From the NCBI GenBank assembly GCA_015680685.1, contig MNCI01001925.1:560609-624608 (forward strand): 64,000 nt of DNA. The letters are read 5' to 3'. The notes under the pieces are model-generated. The model was not told where the DNA came from. It worked only from the letters and a program-made list of their open reading frames with translations, and ran no database searches. This DNA is from Gnetum montanum (taxonomy: Eukaryota > Streptophyta > Gnetopsida > Gnetales > Gnetaceae). The translations under genes were made by a program, and so were the position numbers. Shown here one piece after another: positions 23,959-36,525 of this stretch. Position 1 is the first letter of the stretch, and the number at the start of each line of letters is the position of its first letter.

Positions 23959-25002
23959 CATCTTTAAGGGTGCAATTAATGACTTTATTAAGTCGAAACT
24001 ATACTATCATGCTTCACAAACTCTTAGTTAGGCTTTTTCCTAGACCAAGAGCATACAAGCTGCGGCCGAGAGAAGTAAAGGCTTGGCCTATGTCACATAC
24101 AAGAGCACATTTACAAAAAGGACAAATATATGGGCAAGGCTACAATAACCACAGTGGCCACTATGGCAAATGAAGCCAAGCCCAATAATAAAAACAATAA
24201 GAAGGTGGCCACTATGCCAACCAACCTCGCACTTGCACCCAGCAATGCCACTCAAGCCTTTACGTCGACACCTGAAGCATCCAATTCACCTAAGTGTAAC
24301 TTTGAGCGTAAAGATCGCTCTAAGTACACCATGCTACCTATTAAGCCTTTAGAACTTCTGAAGTAATTACTAGGGGTAGGGTATAGTCAACATAAGTGGA
24401 TTTCCGGGGAGACGACCAAGAGACATCAATGGTACTATGAGCTTCTTAGGAACCCCTCCTTGGCTTTTCCCAATGAGGGCCCTATTCCTAAGAATTTTAG
24501 GTAGGAACAGTTCTGTGAATACCATCAACTTTTTGGTTACAAGATGAATTATTGTTTGGCATTGAAGGATGACATTTAAAGATTGTTTGATTAAGGGAAG
24601 TTGGTTCTAGATGAAAGCAACCCTGTGTGCCTCAAAAATCAATCTATGGATGTTTACATAGATCCACTCAATGCCAATAGCACTATCTACATCATCAACA
24701 CTATCGACATGGATAGTAATCTCAAGCTACCCAAGCAACTATTTGTGGTTCATGTGCCTCAGCGTAGTGCACCCACTTCAACAGTAGCTAAAAAAATTCC
24801 ACAGCAATTTTTTGTCTTAAGAGTCCCTCCTTGGATATCCGTCCATGCACTTCCTATAAACAAGACCACACCACCATCCCTATTAACACCCAAAGCACCA
24901 TTCATCATCAGGGGGCCAAACAATTCAACTATCCCCACCCCACATAAGATAGCACTACAACCTTCTCATCCACATAAACGAGAAGAGCGCTTGATAGGTT
25001 AG
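23954..25002 (+). pseudogene. gag: gag of element C, right part
   Basis: This continues the gag interrupted at 5312. AIFKGAINDFIKSKLYY lies at the junction, followed by the lysine-rich region (24130-24200), the FCEYHQLFGYKMNYC finger remnant (about 24510, with His to Tyr) and the proline-rich linker (24720-25000). Stops occur near 23990, 24365, 24500 and 24590. Confidence 0.8.
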
Positions 25003-26112
25003 GTGACAACGGAAGTTACTGCTCTAGGTCCTTCCAAGACTACCCCCTCATCCTCCACGTCTACTTCCTCGTCAACCAAAGTTAACACTACTATGTGCTT
25101 ACCATCATCGCCACCTCACCCAAAAGGGTCTCATCCCAAACTTGAAGATGTTCCTCCTTTGGAAATTCATCTCCTGGGATGAATGAAAGAGGAGAAGGAT
25201 AGTGAACAATAGGAGGGTGGACAAGACCTATTAAGCACTCTTACTCAAGTCAAGCAGGCTCTAAAATAAAAAAACACAACATTTAGCCTATACGACCTAA
25301 TAATGACTTCAACTACACATCATGAGGCTCTAATTTTCATGTTAACAGTAATACCAATTGATGAGAACATGCCAGCAGAAGAGAAAGCAATTCACTCAGT
25401 TATGCTTCCTTCTACACCTGCAGAACCCCAGCCATCCCAATTGACATTCTATGATGATTCCATTAGGGAGGACCCTAAAAAGGGTCAGGTGACTAAAACA
25501 CCTCTGTTCATCATAATTTGGATTGGTCAACATAAGATCCAAAGGGTACACATTGATGATAGGGTTGTTACGAAGGTCATCCCATTCCCCATTGTGGATA
25601 AACTAGGTTTGGTGTACCAGATCAAACCCACTACAATGTCATGCTTGAAGTCATTGAACAGGGCATTAGTCATGGTAAAAGGAACTATCCAAATTGACTT
25701 TGAGGTAGGGGACTAGTTTCCCACAAAGGCAACATTTACTGTGATGGAAGAGATGCCTGGGTTTAACCTGATCTTGGGGATGTCCTGGTTAGCCTATCTT
25801 AGTGCTATCTCTTCACCCATACATCAGGAGATCCATCTACCCTATGTAGGCAAGGAGGTGATGATCCATGGTGACGAGGTAGCAACAAATAAAATAAACA
25901 ATGTGGATATAGAGCAAGGTTCAGAGGTCATAACCTTTGAGAATGAGGCACCTATCTTCATCAGCGCTAACTTCTTAAAGAAAGAGTTGACCCAATATGC
26001 TGGCTCAGAAAATGAAAATGTGTGGGCTAAGTTTCCTTTCCAAGTAGAAGACAATGATATAGATGAATTCCATGGTAAATCTTCTCATCCTTACATCTCA
26101 CCAAATCCATGA
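25003..26112 (+). pseudogene. pro: Protease of element C
   Basis: The retropepsin-like region begins with MTSTTHHEALIFML (25303). The active-site loop reads VHIDDRVVTKVI with D-D-R at 25555-25563, so the essential Gly is lost. FNLILGMSWLAYL and SSPIHQEIHLPYVG follow (25759-25850). It is the longest open protease copy in the window, with one stop at about 25714. It ends at the same conserved post-protease boundary as the others, then the C motif array starts. Confidence 0.8.
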
Positions 26113-26605
26113 TGGGTTAGAAAATAGTTGTCCATAGCATAGAAACTTCGTTTCTTCTTACCCAGTTAAGATCTATCATATATTCATCTCTTGCTCACTT
26201 CACATCCATCCATCTACACTGAGTGCCTAACTAATTCTTTTTAAACCATTCCCATACTCATCGTTCACATCATGTTATGGCCTGCTACGACCTAAAACTG
26301 TCAAAACTCACTGTTCACATTATGTTATGGCCTACTATGGCCTACAACTATAAAAATTTTCCAATTACATTATGTTGTGGCCTGCTAAGGCCTAAAACTG
26401 ATACAATCATCCATTTACATCATGTTATGGCCTAAAATGGCCTAAAACTAGCCACGACCTGAAATGGCCTAAAACTAGCAATGGCCTGAAATGGCCTAAA
26501 ACTAAGGTGAAAAATAATAAAAAATCAATCACATAGGTAATGCGATCTTGCCTTTTCCCTTGCGATCTTTATCCTTGTTTTCATTACTCTCGAACTGTGT
26601 AGAGA
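26113..26605 (+). repeat. C motif array joined to leader of C'
   Basis: 26277-26505 holds about seven motif units (TTATGGCCTGCTACGACCTA through GCCTGAAATGGCCTAAAACT), as expected after a protease. From about 26525 the sequence becomes the gag leader of C' (TTGCCTTTTCCCTTGCGATC, matching the D leader near 53860). No LTR, primer site or RT lies between, so C and C' are fused here. Confidence 0.75.
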
Positions 26606-28949
26606 ATGGCTGCATCAACCACTGTTGTTGACACTGCTAACCTCAAGAATCCTTGGACTCTGCAAGCTACACCTCCTGTTGTTGAGCCACCAACTAGTTT
26701 GGTGTGATCACGTCGCTCCCTCAGGATTCAAAACAAAGAGCCTGAGGGGCATGCTCAGCATAAGGAACATTGCAATTTCCTCTACGCTAAACTTGCAGCA
26801 AATCTGCCTATGTATCCATAAGAACTGAAAGAGAAATGAGAGTACAAGTTCATATACTACAATGGGAAGGAATTTATTCCTTTTCCAAATGCCACTATAC
26901 CCCTAACACATCAAAAACAATGGATCCTAGATCAAATTTTGATGGCTAAGACATTGACAGAACAACGAGAAGAGTTATTCCGTGATGAAGCACTTCATGA
27001 TGTATAGGATGATCTAGATTCCCACTCTGAGGGGGGCAGTCATGCTGATTTGGCTATGGCCCCTCCCTCCAGGACATCTCGCATAAATCCATTTTTTATG
27101 ATCATCATGTCGTTAACATTGTCTAATACTAATTGAGTCTCGCACTTGCCCCAACTACATTTTCTCTCTCCAACTACACTCCTGGGTGATGCTCTGCCAC
27201 AAATCATTCCTCAACAGGTGCAGTTAGCTAATCCACCTCATCGTACACCTACACCCACGTCACTCTATGTACACATGATACCTACTTTGTAGTTACATAC
27301 AGCACCCACATTCATCCCGACTCACGTGACAGGGCCCACCACTACAGCATGGTTGGTTCCAAACATGTCTCTCGTTGTGCATCCTACACAGATGTCCCAT
27401 CTTCCCCATCATCAAAACTAGGTTCCGCAGGTGCTAAACCCTACTACAAGGTCATTTTCCATCCCCTTGTCCACACAAACAACATATCCAATGGCATAGC
27501 CAATGGTGGTCACCCCATCTGTGACACCTACTGGGTTGTGGATTTCACAACCGGCACCGCCTGTAGGGACAATCTCAATAGCACCACCCATTGGCCAAGC
27601 TTCTGCCCCTATTCTACCACCCAGCATGGCTCCTCTTGTTGTTCCATAAATGAGCTCTTCATCTATGGGTCTGGATCAAGCCTTCTAGCTTATTTAGACC
27701 CTTACAGAGGAAGTTAACTGCCTCAAGGCTATTAGTTTTGACACAATATAGGTCATGGATTTTTACCATGATGATCCTATTAGTTCAGTAGTGCCTGTTT
27801 TATCATTCCCTCCTGGGATTCCACTCCCTTATTTTATGAAATACAATGGGGAAGGTGATTCCAATTCCCATTTGGTTACTTTCATGTTAGAGTCATTGTT
27901 ATTGCAAAAATGGCCACATACTATCATCTGTGTCTTTGCTATGTCCCTAATGGCTAAAGCTTTAGATTGGTATCAAGCACTCCCGCGTGCTTCCATATCA
28001 ACTTTGGAAGTGTTGTTAACTCAGTTTGTGAGTCATTTCAAGTACAACTTGAAACCAGAAGTCATGTTGGACCAGCTCATGGGAGTCAAGCAAGACCCGC
28101 TTGAGCCAGTTCAAAAGTTTATATAGCGGTGGAGTGCCACTTTGAATGAAATCCGTGAACCCATCACGGAGGCCCATCTGTTGGCAATTTTCAAAGTGGT
28201 AGTTAACAACTTTATCAAGTCTAAGTTATATTATCTTGCTCCCCATTCCCTTAGCCAAGCCTTCACTCAGACTAAGAGCATCCAAGATGTGCTAGAGGCT
28301 AGCAAAGATTCGGCGTATCTGGTCTACAAAAATGCACACAACAAAGGTAAGGACAAAGGCAAAGCTATGAAAATGACAGTAGCAGTGGTTGTTGAGGGGG
28401 CCAAGAAGAAAAAAAATAACAAGAAAACATCTACAGAGCCTGTTGAACCCACGACTAGCTCAAAAAGTGTTGATCAAGAAACTCTTTTCTGCCCCTAAAC
28501 CACCTCCACAGCCGAGGCCTAAATTTGAGCCTAAGGATTGCTCAAATTATGTGGCTCTACCTATAAAGCCTTCAAAAATTCTAAAGAAATTATTGGGAAC
28601 TAGCTACTTCCAACACAAAGCGGTGTTTGAGGAAGCGCTAAAATGCCATAGGCACCATTGTGAGCTGCTCAAGAACCCCTCCTTGGCCCTACTGAACGAA
28701 CCCCCAGTTCCAAAAAAATTTAGACTAGACCGCTTTTGTGACTATCACCAGCTGTGTGGTCATGAAATGGATTATTTCTGGGCATTAAAAGATTATATTC
28801 AATGCATGATCGATCAAGGTGACCTGATCTTAGATATCAGTAATTTGATCTATCCAGAAAACCAACCCATGCAAGTGTACCAGGACCCGTTAAATGCAAA
28901 TAACACAGGGTACACTATCAACGTAGTGGGTGCAGAGGGCGATGACTAG
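26606..28949 (+). pseudogene. gag: gag polyprotein of element C'
   Basis: It starts MAASTTVVDTANL, homologous to the B and D starts, with RRSLRIQNKEPEGH about 30 codons later and YYNGKEFIP near 26855. The variable linker is 27000-27700. The core spans 27750-28330 (MKYNGEGDSN, QKWPHTI, EVLLTQFVSHFKYNL, FIKSKLYYLAP) and is open apart from one stop near 28125. A lysine-rich segment then shifts frame near 28400. The finger FCDYHQLCGHEMDYF (28735) keeps Cys-His-His but has lost the last Cys. The reading ends at the stop at 28947. Of the four gag copies, this core is the least damaged. Confidence 0.85.
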
Positions 28950-30327
28950 ACATAGCCAAAGAAACCCTTTGTGTTTCGTGTGCCTCCTTGCCTTCCTTAG
29001 ACAAAAATCCCATCAACATCGATGGGTGTGGCTCAATAAAAACCCTTCATACTCTGTGCCCTGTCTTCTACCTTCATTCCACACCCCACTATCATTAAAG
29101 TCGTGGCCTGGCCTGCGCCCATGCCTAGGGAACCCCTTATCATCAGGGTGCCAAAGCCATCAGTTTCTCCTACTACGCAAGAGCAAATCTCTAAGTCAAC
29201 ACCCCAATCACAGCCAAGGACCAACTTACACTGGGGTTCCCAAAACCTACACCCCTCACCCCAGTGCCCTTGACCCCACCTTCTTCTAAAATAGATGATG
29301 TTATGCAAATGCAACCACCTTCTCCCAACCCAAGAAAATGCAACCCTCAACTAGAAGCTGTTCCACCTCAAGAAATCCATCTCTTCAAACGACTGAAGAA
29401 GAGAAGGGTAACAAACAACCAGATCATGGGCATGATCTCCTTGATGCTTTTACACAAGTCAAGTAGGCTCTTAAATAGAAAAATACAATGATGAGCCTAT
29501 ATGACTTGTTGATGGCATCCCAAAAGCATCGTGATGCTATGGTTTTCATGCTAGTGTCCATACCAGTGGACGAAAACTTGCCTATAGATGAAGAAGCAAT
29601 CCATGCGATTATGCTTCCCTCCATTGCTAAACAACCACAGCTCCCCCAACTGACATTTCATGAAGAATCCATTAAGGATTACCTAGAAAAGGGTTAGGTG
29701 ACAATAGTGCCCATGTTCATCACTATCTGGGTCAGCCAATACAAAATTTGGAGAGTACATGTAGATGACAAGGCTACTACCAATGTCATTCCATTCCCTA
29801 TAGTGGACAAACTAGATTTTCTCAACCAGATCAATCCCACAACAAAATCATGTTTGAATTCATTCAACAAGGCAAGAGTGCAAGTTAAGGGAATGGTACA
29901 CATCAAATTTGTAGCAAGGGATTAGTTCCCTACAAACAAAGTATTCATCATCATTGAGGAGATGCCTAGCTTCAACCTAATCTTAGGGAGGTCTTGGTTA
30001 GCTCAATTAAGGGCAGTCTCATCACCCATTCATCAAGAGATCCACTTACCCTATGTGCGAGGGGAAGTGATCATCCATGGTGATAAGATTACCTCTCAAG
30101 TGGTTAACAATGTAGAAATGGAGCAAAGGTCAGAGGTTGAAGTCTCCGAAGATCAAACCCCCATTCCAACAGTTGAACAGGTAGACATAGTATCCAATGA
30201 AAGCTTGACTTGGGTTGAGCTACCCTTCCAGGGAGAAGATGTTAGCATAAAGGAATGCTGTAATAAGCCTCCTCTCCCATACCCATCGCCAAACCTAAAG
30301 ACAATCAAGAAACAACTACAGAGCTAG
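28950..30327 (+). pseudogene. pro: Linker and protease of element C'
   Basis: A proline-rich linker (28950-29450) precedes the protease region that starts near MMSLYDLLMASQKHRDAMVF (29488). The active-site loop VHVDDKATTNVI has D-D-K at 29764-29772. FNLILGRSWLAQL and SSPIHQEIHLPYVR follow (29965-30060). The C-terminal tail ends KKQLQS at 30327, a terminus shared with D (RKQLQS, 50135). Stops occur at about 29478, 29695 and 29923. Confidence 0.8.
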
Positions 30328-30890
30328 CAAATAAAAATGTTAGCATGACATGTTGTATCATTCCATAGTATTTCTTGTTAGGTAGTTTAAGCTCATTCTT
30401 TTTTTTTCCATTGTTGCTATCACCCTTATGACGAACTGGCCCACAATGGCCTTAAACTAGTTGTGGCCTGCAATGGCCTTAAACTAATTGTAGCCCACTA
30501 CGGCCTAAAATTGAAAACTTGGTTTTTATTTATCTTATTCTTTTATGCATATGATGATCTAGCTTGAAACGGCCTAAAACTAGCAATGGCCCGAAATGGC
30601 CTTAAACTATTCATGGCCCGAAATGGCCTAAAACTAGCAATTTCATTTACGACTTATGCTTGAACTAATTGACAGCCTGCAATGGCCTTAAATTAGAAAT
30701 TTCATTTATGCTTCATGCTTAAACTAGTTACGGCCTATCATGGCCTAAAATTGGTGATCTCATTTACGCTTTATGCATAGAAACAAAAATAATAGAACAC
30801 TAAACCCAAAATTTTTGCATTAAACACATTGAAGAAGTATTGTCTTTTACTCCACTTCACTACAATAAAATTGTGGTTAATATAACCATG
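30328..30890 (+). repeat. Post-protease spacer of C' with motif array
   Basis: 30430-30760 holds about eight units such as GGCCTGCAATGGCCTTAAACTAG, GCCCGAAATGGCCTAAAACT and CGGCCTATCATGGCCTAAAA. This is the richest post-protease array in the window. The antisense gene ends just beyond it. Confidence 0.8.
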
Positions 30891-33800
30891 CTATGTATTT
30901 CCTCTATGGCCACTATCACCCGTGTCATCCAACTCCACCTCTGCTTCAAACAAATCATCTTTTTAGGGGCCACCCCTTTCATGTTATGTCTCTTCATGAG
31001 GGCAGTCTTCTCTACAAGGTTCTTCCTCGTAGGATTTCTCGCCATATATTTGACCACCTTCATTATGCTCCAGCTTGTGAAGACCCTCCTCACGAGGACC
31101 ATCGTCTCTATTATGCTCATTCTCTTGAGGATCCTTCTCATGCCATTCCTAGGATTTGACATGACACGCTTGTTAACATCATCATCAAAACTACATATAA
31201 CAAAGATACAATAATCCTACAACTTACTTGTGATGGTCCCACTTTGGTAGCAAAAGGAATTTGGTCTAAGCCAACCCACAAACTTTGCATGATTTCATCC
31301 CCAGTGAGCTTAGACCAAACCCCATCTCCTAGATTAGGTCCAGCCTTAACCTTTCCCTTCTCCATAGGAGTCCATCGGGGTGGTTCACGGAAGAAGGAAG
31401 GAGTGGTAATCTCCCCCCCAGGAAGAGTCATTTCTCTTTCTAGAGAGGCACTTATTGTAACTTGCTTCTGAAAATTTTCATATGCTCTGGAAGCACCGAT
31501 GATGTTGAGGAATAGTCGAAGGGATTGCACTTCAACAACTAAGTCCCTGTAATGTTGGCGATAGGCAGCACATTCTCGCTTATAACCGTGCTTATGATCT
31601 TTTTGTGTCTACCCCCATTCTTGGACCATCGCGCTATAATCCTTCCAGTCTTGGTTCTTCTAAGCTAGGAGATTCATTTACATCCACTGCTCAATGAGTT
31701 CATGATTGGCTTGGATGTTGTTTCTGATGACCATCCAATAGCAGGCGTAGTCAATCACAGCTGTCTGCCAATTCTCATCATTGGTCTCTCGAGCTAGTAG
31801 AAATTCATTCCAAGACTCCAAGTCCTCAACTTTACTGGTTAGGACCGTATTTTCCTTTTCTATTTTCTACAACCTCTTCCAAAGAGTTTCATTGACATTC
31901 TTGCACTCCCATAAAGAGTGGGTTGAGCATAATGCACAGTTACTTCCTTGTAAAGACTACATGGCACTTCGGTTAGCTTTGGTGAGGGTTCAGGGGTACT
32001 GTCCAAGTCAACGGACTCTTTGGGATCCCATCTGAGGTGAGATCCTGTAACATGAAAATAATAGTGAGATGCAACAAAATGATACAATATCATAATCCCA
32101 ACAATCCCCATGTTATAACACTTGAGTGTACCAATCTCAGGATCAATCCTCTCTAGACGGCCGATCATATCCTTCGCAATGCCTTCCATAAAATAAAATT
32201 TATCAAGGGCCTCACCCCAGTGTTGAATGGCTACCACTGACAAGGGCATGACGCCAACATCAAAAGTACCTATTACGTAAACAAAAATGGATTAGACACA
32301 GTACGATAGGCATAACATTACAATAAGGCAAAACTCAATTCAATGAAACCCTTGATGGTAGTAACAAAAGGCTTCCCTCTAAGGAAAAGTCAAACTTACC
32401 AACGACAAGCTGCTCCCCTTTTCTTAGTTCATTCAAAAGAATTTTAGCATCCTCTACTTCCACCTCTTCTACATGCACAAGAACCTATGTTCCACCTGCA
32501 TTGCTAACAGGGGCCTCCTTTTCCACAATTGGAGCCTCTTCTTCACATCATATGACTATTGCCCTTGTTTCAAGGATCAACTCCTCTACATTCTTCCCTT
32601 TGTTTGCTTAAAAAAAAATTTACTCAAGACACTTACAAATGCTATGTGATGTCACGTCTATACATAGTGTAACAAGTATATAAACTAATTATGCATCTCT
32701 TTACTTACCAGCTAGGGGATCATTCCTATGAAACTTAATTTGTAGACTCTTTCTCTCTACTTCAGTCAGGCCAACAGACTCCATGGCCAGACGGTGCTTT
32801 TTCCTCTGGACTGACGAATCCACTATTTCTTCTGCAAGGTGTTTTCCCCTCAACACACTACCAGTGTAAGAAGGGAGCACTCCACACGCTATCCTGGCCC
32901 CACGTACGAGGCGCTACCAAACTCTTAGCCGTAAGCGAAAGTGAATCCCCAATGCCTTCAGGGGGATCTTACAATTAGGTAGTGCCAAAAACTTGGGAAA
33001 TCCAAGTTTTGTAAATCTAGTTATGATCCTGCTACACATAGATTCCATCCCTATGAACCACCAAGAATTCGGTAAAACACCGAAAGTAAGCTATAAAGAA
33101 GCTAAAATGCATGTTGAAGTGGGACTTAAGTTTCTTGTGAAGCTTGACCATTTCAGCTTGTAGACCTTCAACGAAGTAGCTAGCCCAATTATACTATGTC
33201 CCCTCCTCCATAACCTCCTACATGATTCGAGCCTATTCTATGGTATGGTATGAGCCACCTCAAGCTCAATTTTGTCAGCAGGGATTCCTTTATCTTCCTT
33301 CCCAAGCCCCAGCCACTCCTCTATCTCCTTCTAGTGTTTTGAACTCCTTTTTAACTTTTCTTCCATGGGAAGGCCATCAGAGGGAATGCCAAAAAAGTTA
33401 GTGAATAGTCGAGCATCAATATCAAAACTACATGTACATTACGCACACATATGCAAAGATGCTCAGCTTCTTGACTGAAAGAGTTAACCAAGCTTAGCAT
33501 TTCACCTACAGTAACATTAGGATTTATAGCCAAAAATAACTCCATTAGTCTAACTTCCCAAAGGTTATTGGTTAGGACAACTGGGGCCACACTATGGCTG
33601 AGCCAACCTTGCGCTTCTTTTATGTTATCATAACGAAGAAAAAGACTGCTCGCTTCATGTCCGGAAGCCATAACCATGATCTCTTGTGATTCCCTAACTG
33701 TAAACATAAAATAATGGTTTAGGTAATATACCAAAATAAAATAATTTCACAAATTTTTTTCATCTCATAAGATTCTACAATAAACCACTATATCATAATT

Positions 33801-34908
33801 TACCGCATCTAAAAGTCAAAGGAAATGGTGGGATTTTCTCTTGCATGTTTGCAACAATGAGAGGATGATCCAAAGTCCACTCCTTATCCAGCCACCCAAG
33901 CCTTTTGCACTTGGTAAGAAATTTGACATAGTGATTAGGGTAAACATGGGATTTCTAATTCTAGTTGTCCCATAACACCAACACGTACATTGCTAACAGA
34001 GGTGAACTCTTTTATGGCCATTTCCGCCATAGACAACATGTTTGTATCACCCTACAGACCATTATTATTGATGAAAAACCTACATCATAGAATGTAGACA
34101 ACTGTTTACACTAGACACAAATTTAGACAAATGGTTAGCATATTATGACACCGTGGGAACACTTACCCGCCTACATAATACACAATCCTAGGTAGATTCT
34201 AGAAGTAGGTCATAAGATGATGAGCTACGAACAGAGTATTGTAGGCATGATAACAATCAAACCTAGGCATATCCCAAATCCAAGACAAACACCTCAAACT
34301 CCTGGCACTCTATTCACAATCTTGCATCTACACGATTTTGATTGAGCCATCCACCAGAAATGCCAAGATGCTTTATGTTGATCCAACTAGTAGCGTCTCC
34401 AGGATGGAAGCAGCTGTCTCGGTCGACAGATGCGACCAGATAATTACGCTGTAATTGTGTAAAAAAAACTAAAGGAACTCCCATGCACCTCTTCAGAACC
34501 AAATCGCCTCCTCCTTTACATGAGCATGAGGAGGAGAAACATTGGCCACGGGGACATGTAAACAACACAAAACATCCATGATGTCCAAGATGATCAGGAT
34601 GGGATTCAACATAATCCTTTCCAATGAAAGCGAATTCTATTAGAAATGCCAATATAGACATACTAACAATGTGAAAGTAAAACAAATCAGAAAAGATGCA
34701 TAGAAATCCATTACGCAACACCAATGCTTCCATTATCTCGACCCCCAGAAAATCGCAGGTTACGCTAAAAATGCATTACCAAAATCGCCCAAACCCTTGT
34801 GACGGTGCAAGGTCTGTCCCTAACAACAACAATAAATGTAACACTACATATTACCTCAATGTAACGTGTGACCATTATGAGTGAGATTACAGAATCCCAT
34901 TCATATTG
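30891..34908 (-). pseudogene. Antisense spliced gene of C', 3' portion
   Basis: Minus strand, unknown family, continued from 55592-55970 across element D. Blocks in transcription order: ESHPDHLGHHG...TCPRGQCFSSSCSC (34640-34560); ...DMPRFDCYHAYNTLFVAHH with donor GTAAGTG (34270-34165); FFINNNGL...FTSVSNV (34080-33960); an exon entered by acceptor ACAG then VRESQEIMVMASG and ending near 33260 (open part 33351-33734); an acidic exon with donor GTAAGTTT near 32397; FYFMEGIAKDMIGRLERIDPEIG (32210-32130); GDLTSDGIP-like entry then helical region (32040-31540); EREMTLPGGE...WVGLDQIPF (31440-31240); and a last Asp/Glu/His-rich exon (31150) ending in a stop at 30891. Several stops are present. Confidence 0.65.
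34904..34908. repeat. Target-site duplication of D, left
   Basis: TATTG precedes the left LTR end; TACTG follows the right LTR end at 55592-55596. Four of five bases match. Confidence 0.7.
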
Positions 34909-36455
34909 TGTAACGATGGAAAACATCAGTTGCTGGAAATACCGAACAGAAGTCCATGTACACAGTTCTAACCCTGGATTCGTGCGAGGGTCGTGTTGGA
35001 GAAGATGAATCCAAGGTGCCCTAAATGGTCTTGTCAATCAGACAAGGACTTATTTGATTAGTAAAACCTTTGTAATAATTAGATGGAAAATGGGCAATCC
35101 CAATGAGGAGATATAATGTCGTTAATTCCGAAAGTAATTGAAAGCGATGTGAACAATTTAAAGCGAATGCAAAATCTGTATAAATAGGATGCTAGAAATT
35201 GGATTTATAGAGAATGCAATCCCAAGATCTGGGATTTAACTTATGAACAAAGTATGTTGAATACAATGAATACAGATGGACTTCAATTTGGACGAACCAC
35301 ATGCCAATAGCAAGAATGTTATTTAAAGATGAAACAAGCAATGGTCGATCTACCTTGGTCTAGCCAATGTGGACACTAGGAATTTAGACCCAAGGCAGAA
35401 TATCTGTTAGCCGACTATTTCTGATCAAGGGTCCTTGCCAATCGCCTATGATGTTCTCATGATCGCTGATCCTCTTTTTGCTCTCTTGCCAAACTTAAAA
35501 ATATTTTTGCCCCCCCCCCCTCCCATGATCTTTGTCAACTGGAGCATTTATAAAGTTAGGGTCAGGAGAAAAACACGATTTATATGACACGTGTCCTGAA
35601 CTTATAAGATTCCATTGACTTGACGTGTTTGTGCTGGAAGTTTGTGGTGCCACGCTGCATTACGCTCTTGAAGTGTAATACATCGTAAACCACATTTTTG
35701 CTAGAGCTTTGGCAAAAAATTGTTCCCTGATTACGTGGCATTACACTAGAGAGCATGTTATGACATATGAACTATTGATGCCTGTATTGCACTATCTTTA
35801 TCATTTCTTTTATTATGCTGTGTCATTCTAGAACACATTGCATAGCATAATTTAGCATAAAATAGTGAACCTACAAAAAATTGAAGTGTTGTCGCCATGC
35901 TTCCTTTGTCTTCTGATGAATCCTTTCAGGGTTCATTATGCTACACTGTGTAACGTACCGTAATAGGCCCCTAAATTGAAAAAACTTACTAACATATGTA
36001 GAACACTGTAGATCATCGTTTCTGCCTTGAGATTTTTGTTGGGTCAGTGAAGTCTCAAATTTTCACCATCTCTAATGTTGCGATGGACTACCTTCTAGCA
36101 TTACACTACATCATGCCACATTACGCTATGTTGCATAATGCTGCATAATATGCCAAAAGATAAGATTTTTCGGGACATGGGAAACTTGCAGAGTTGAATG
36201 CTTACCGTTGCTGGAAAATTCACAGATTTGAATGCTTGCCATCATTGGGAAATTCCTAGATTTGAATGCTTGCCATTGTGCACTCTTTATCTTGTTCCGT
36301 CTTCTAGAATTTATTATATTGTGGAGCATAGTATGGCGGAATAGACCTTTTAGCCAAAAAAGGAAACTTGTTGAGCTGGGCCTTGTCACAGATTCTTGCT
36401 TGAGTTGCAAGAGTTTGCTGAATCATTGAGACCTCAAAATTTTCATGGTGTTTCA
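34909..36455 (-). repeat. 3' LTR of element D
   Basis: On the minus strand it starts TGAAACACCATGAAAAT at 36455 and ends TTACA at 34909. It matches 54057-55591 throughout. 35640-36150 is dense in ATTACGCTATGTTGCATAAT-like words. A run of C lies at 35510-35520 and a TATA box at 35547. Confidence 0.9.
35547..35552 (-). promoter_or_regulatory. TATA box, D 3' LTR
   Basis: CCCTAACTTTATAAATGCTC on the minus strand is conserved in the 5' LTR. Confidence 0.6.
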
Positions 36456-36525
36456 ATGCCCTCTATTTGTTGATGTTTAGAGGGCTTGCTTGAAAGACAT
36501 CGACAAAGAATATGAAACACCTGAG
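36456..36525 (-). repeat. Polypurine tract and inverted repeat of D
   Basis: On the minus strand the tract AACAAATAGAGGGCA (36457-36471) abuts the LTR start at 36455. CAGGTGTTTCATATTCTTTG at about 36506-36525 is an inverted, imperfect copy of the LTR start plus tract, so the junction can fold into a long stem. B and E show the same arrangement. Confidence 0.7.

Noticed and set aside
30860-31214. Plus- and minus-strand ORFs rich in Met/Arg or Leu/Ile around 31000
   Set aside because: They are off-frame readings of the acidic last exon of the C' antisense gene.
35174-35183. TATAAATAGG on the plus strand of the D LTR as its promoter
   Set aside because: D is transcribed from the minus strand. 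The conserved minus-strand TATAAATGC at 35545-35554 fits better.
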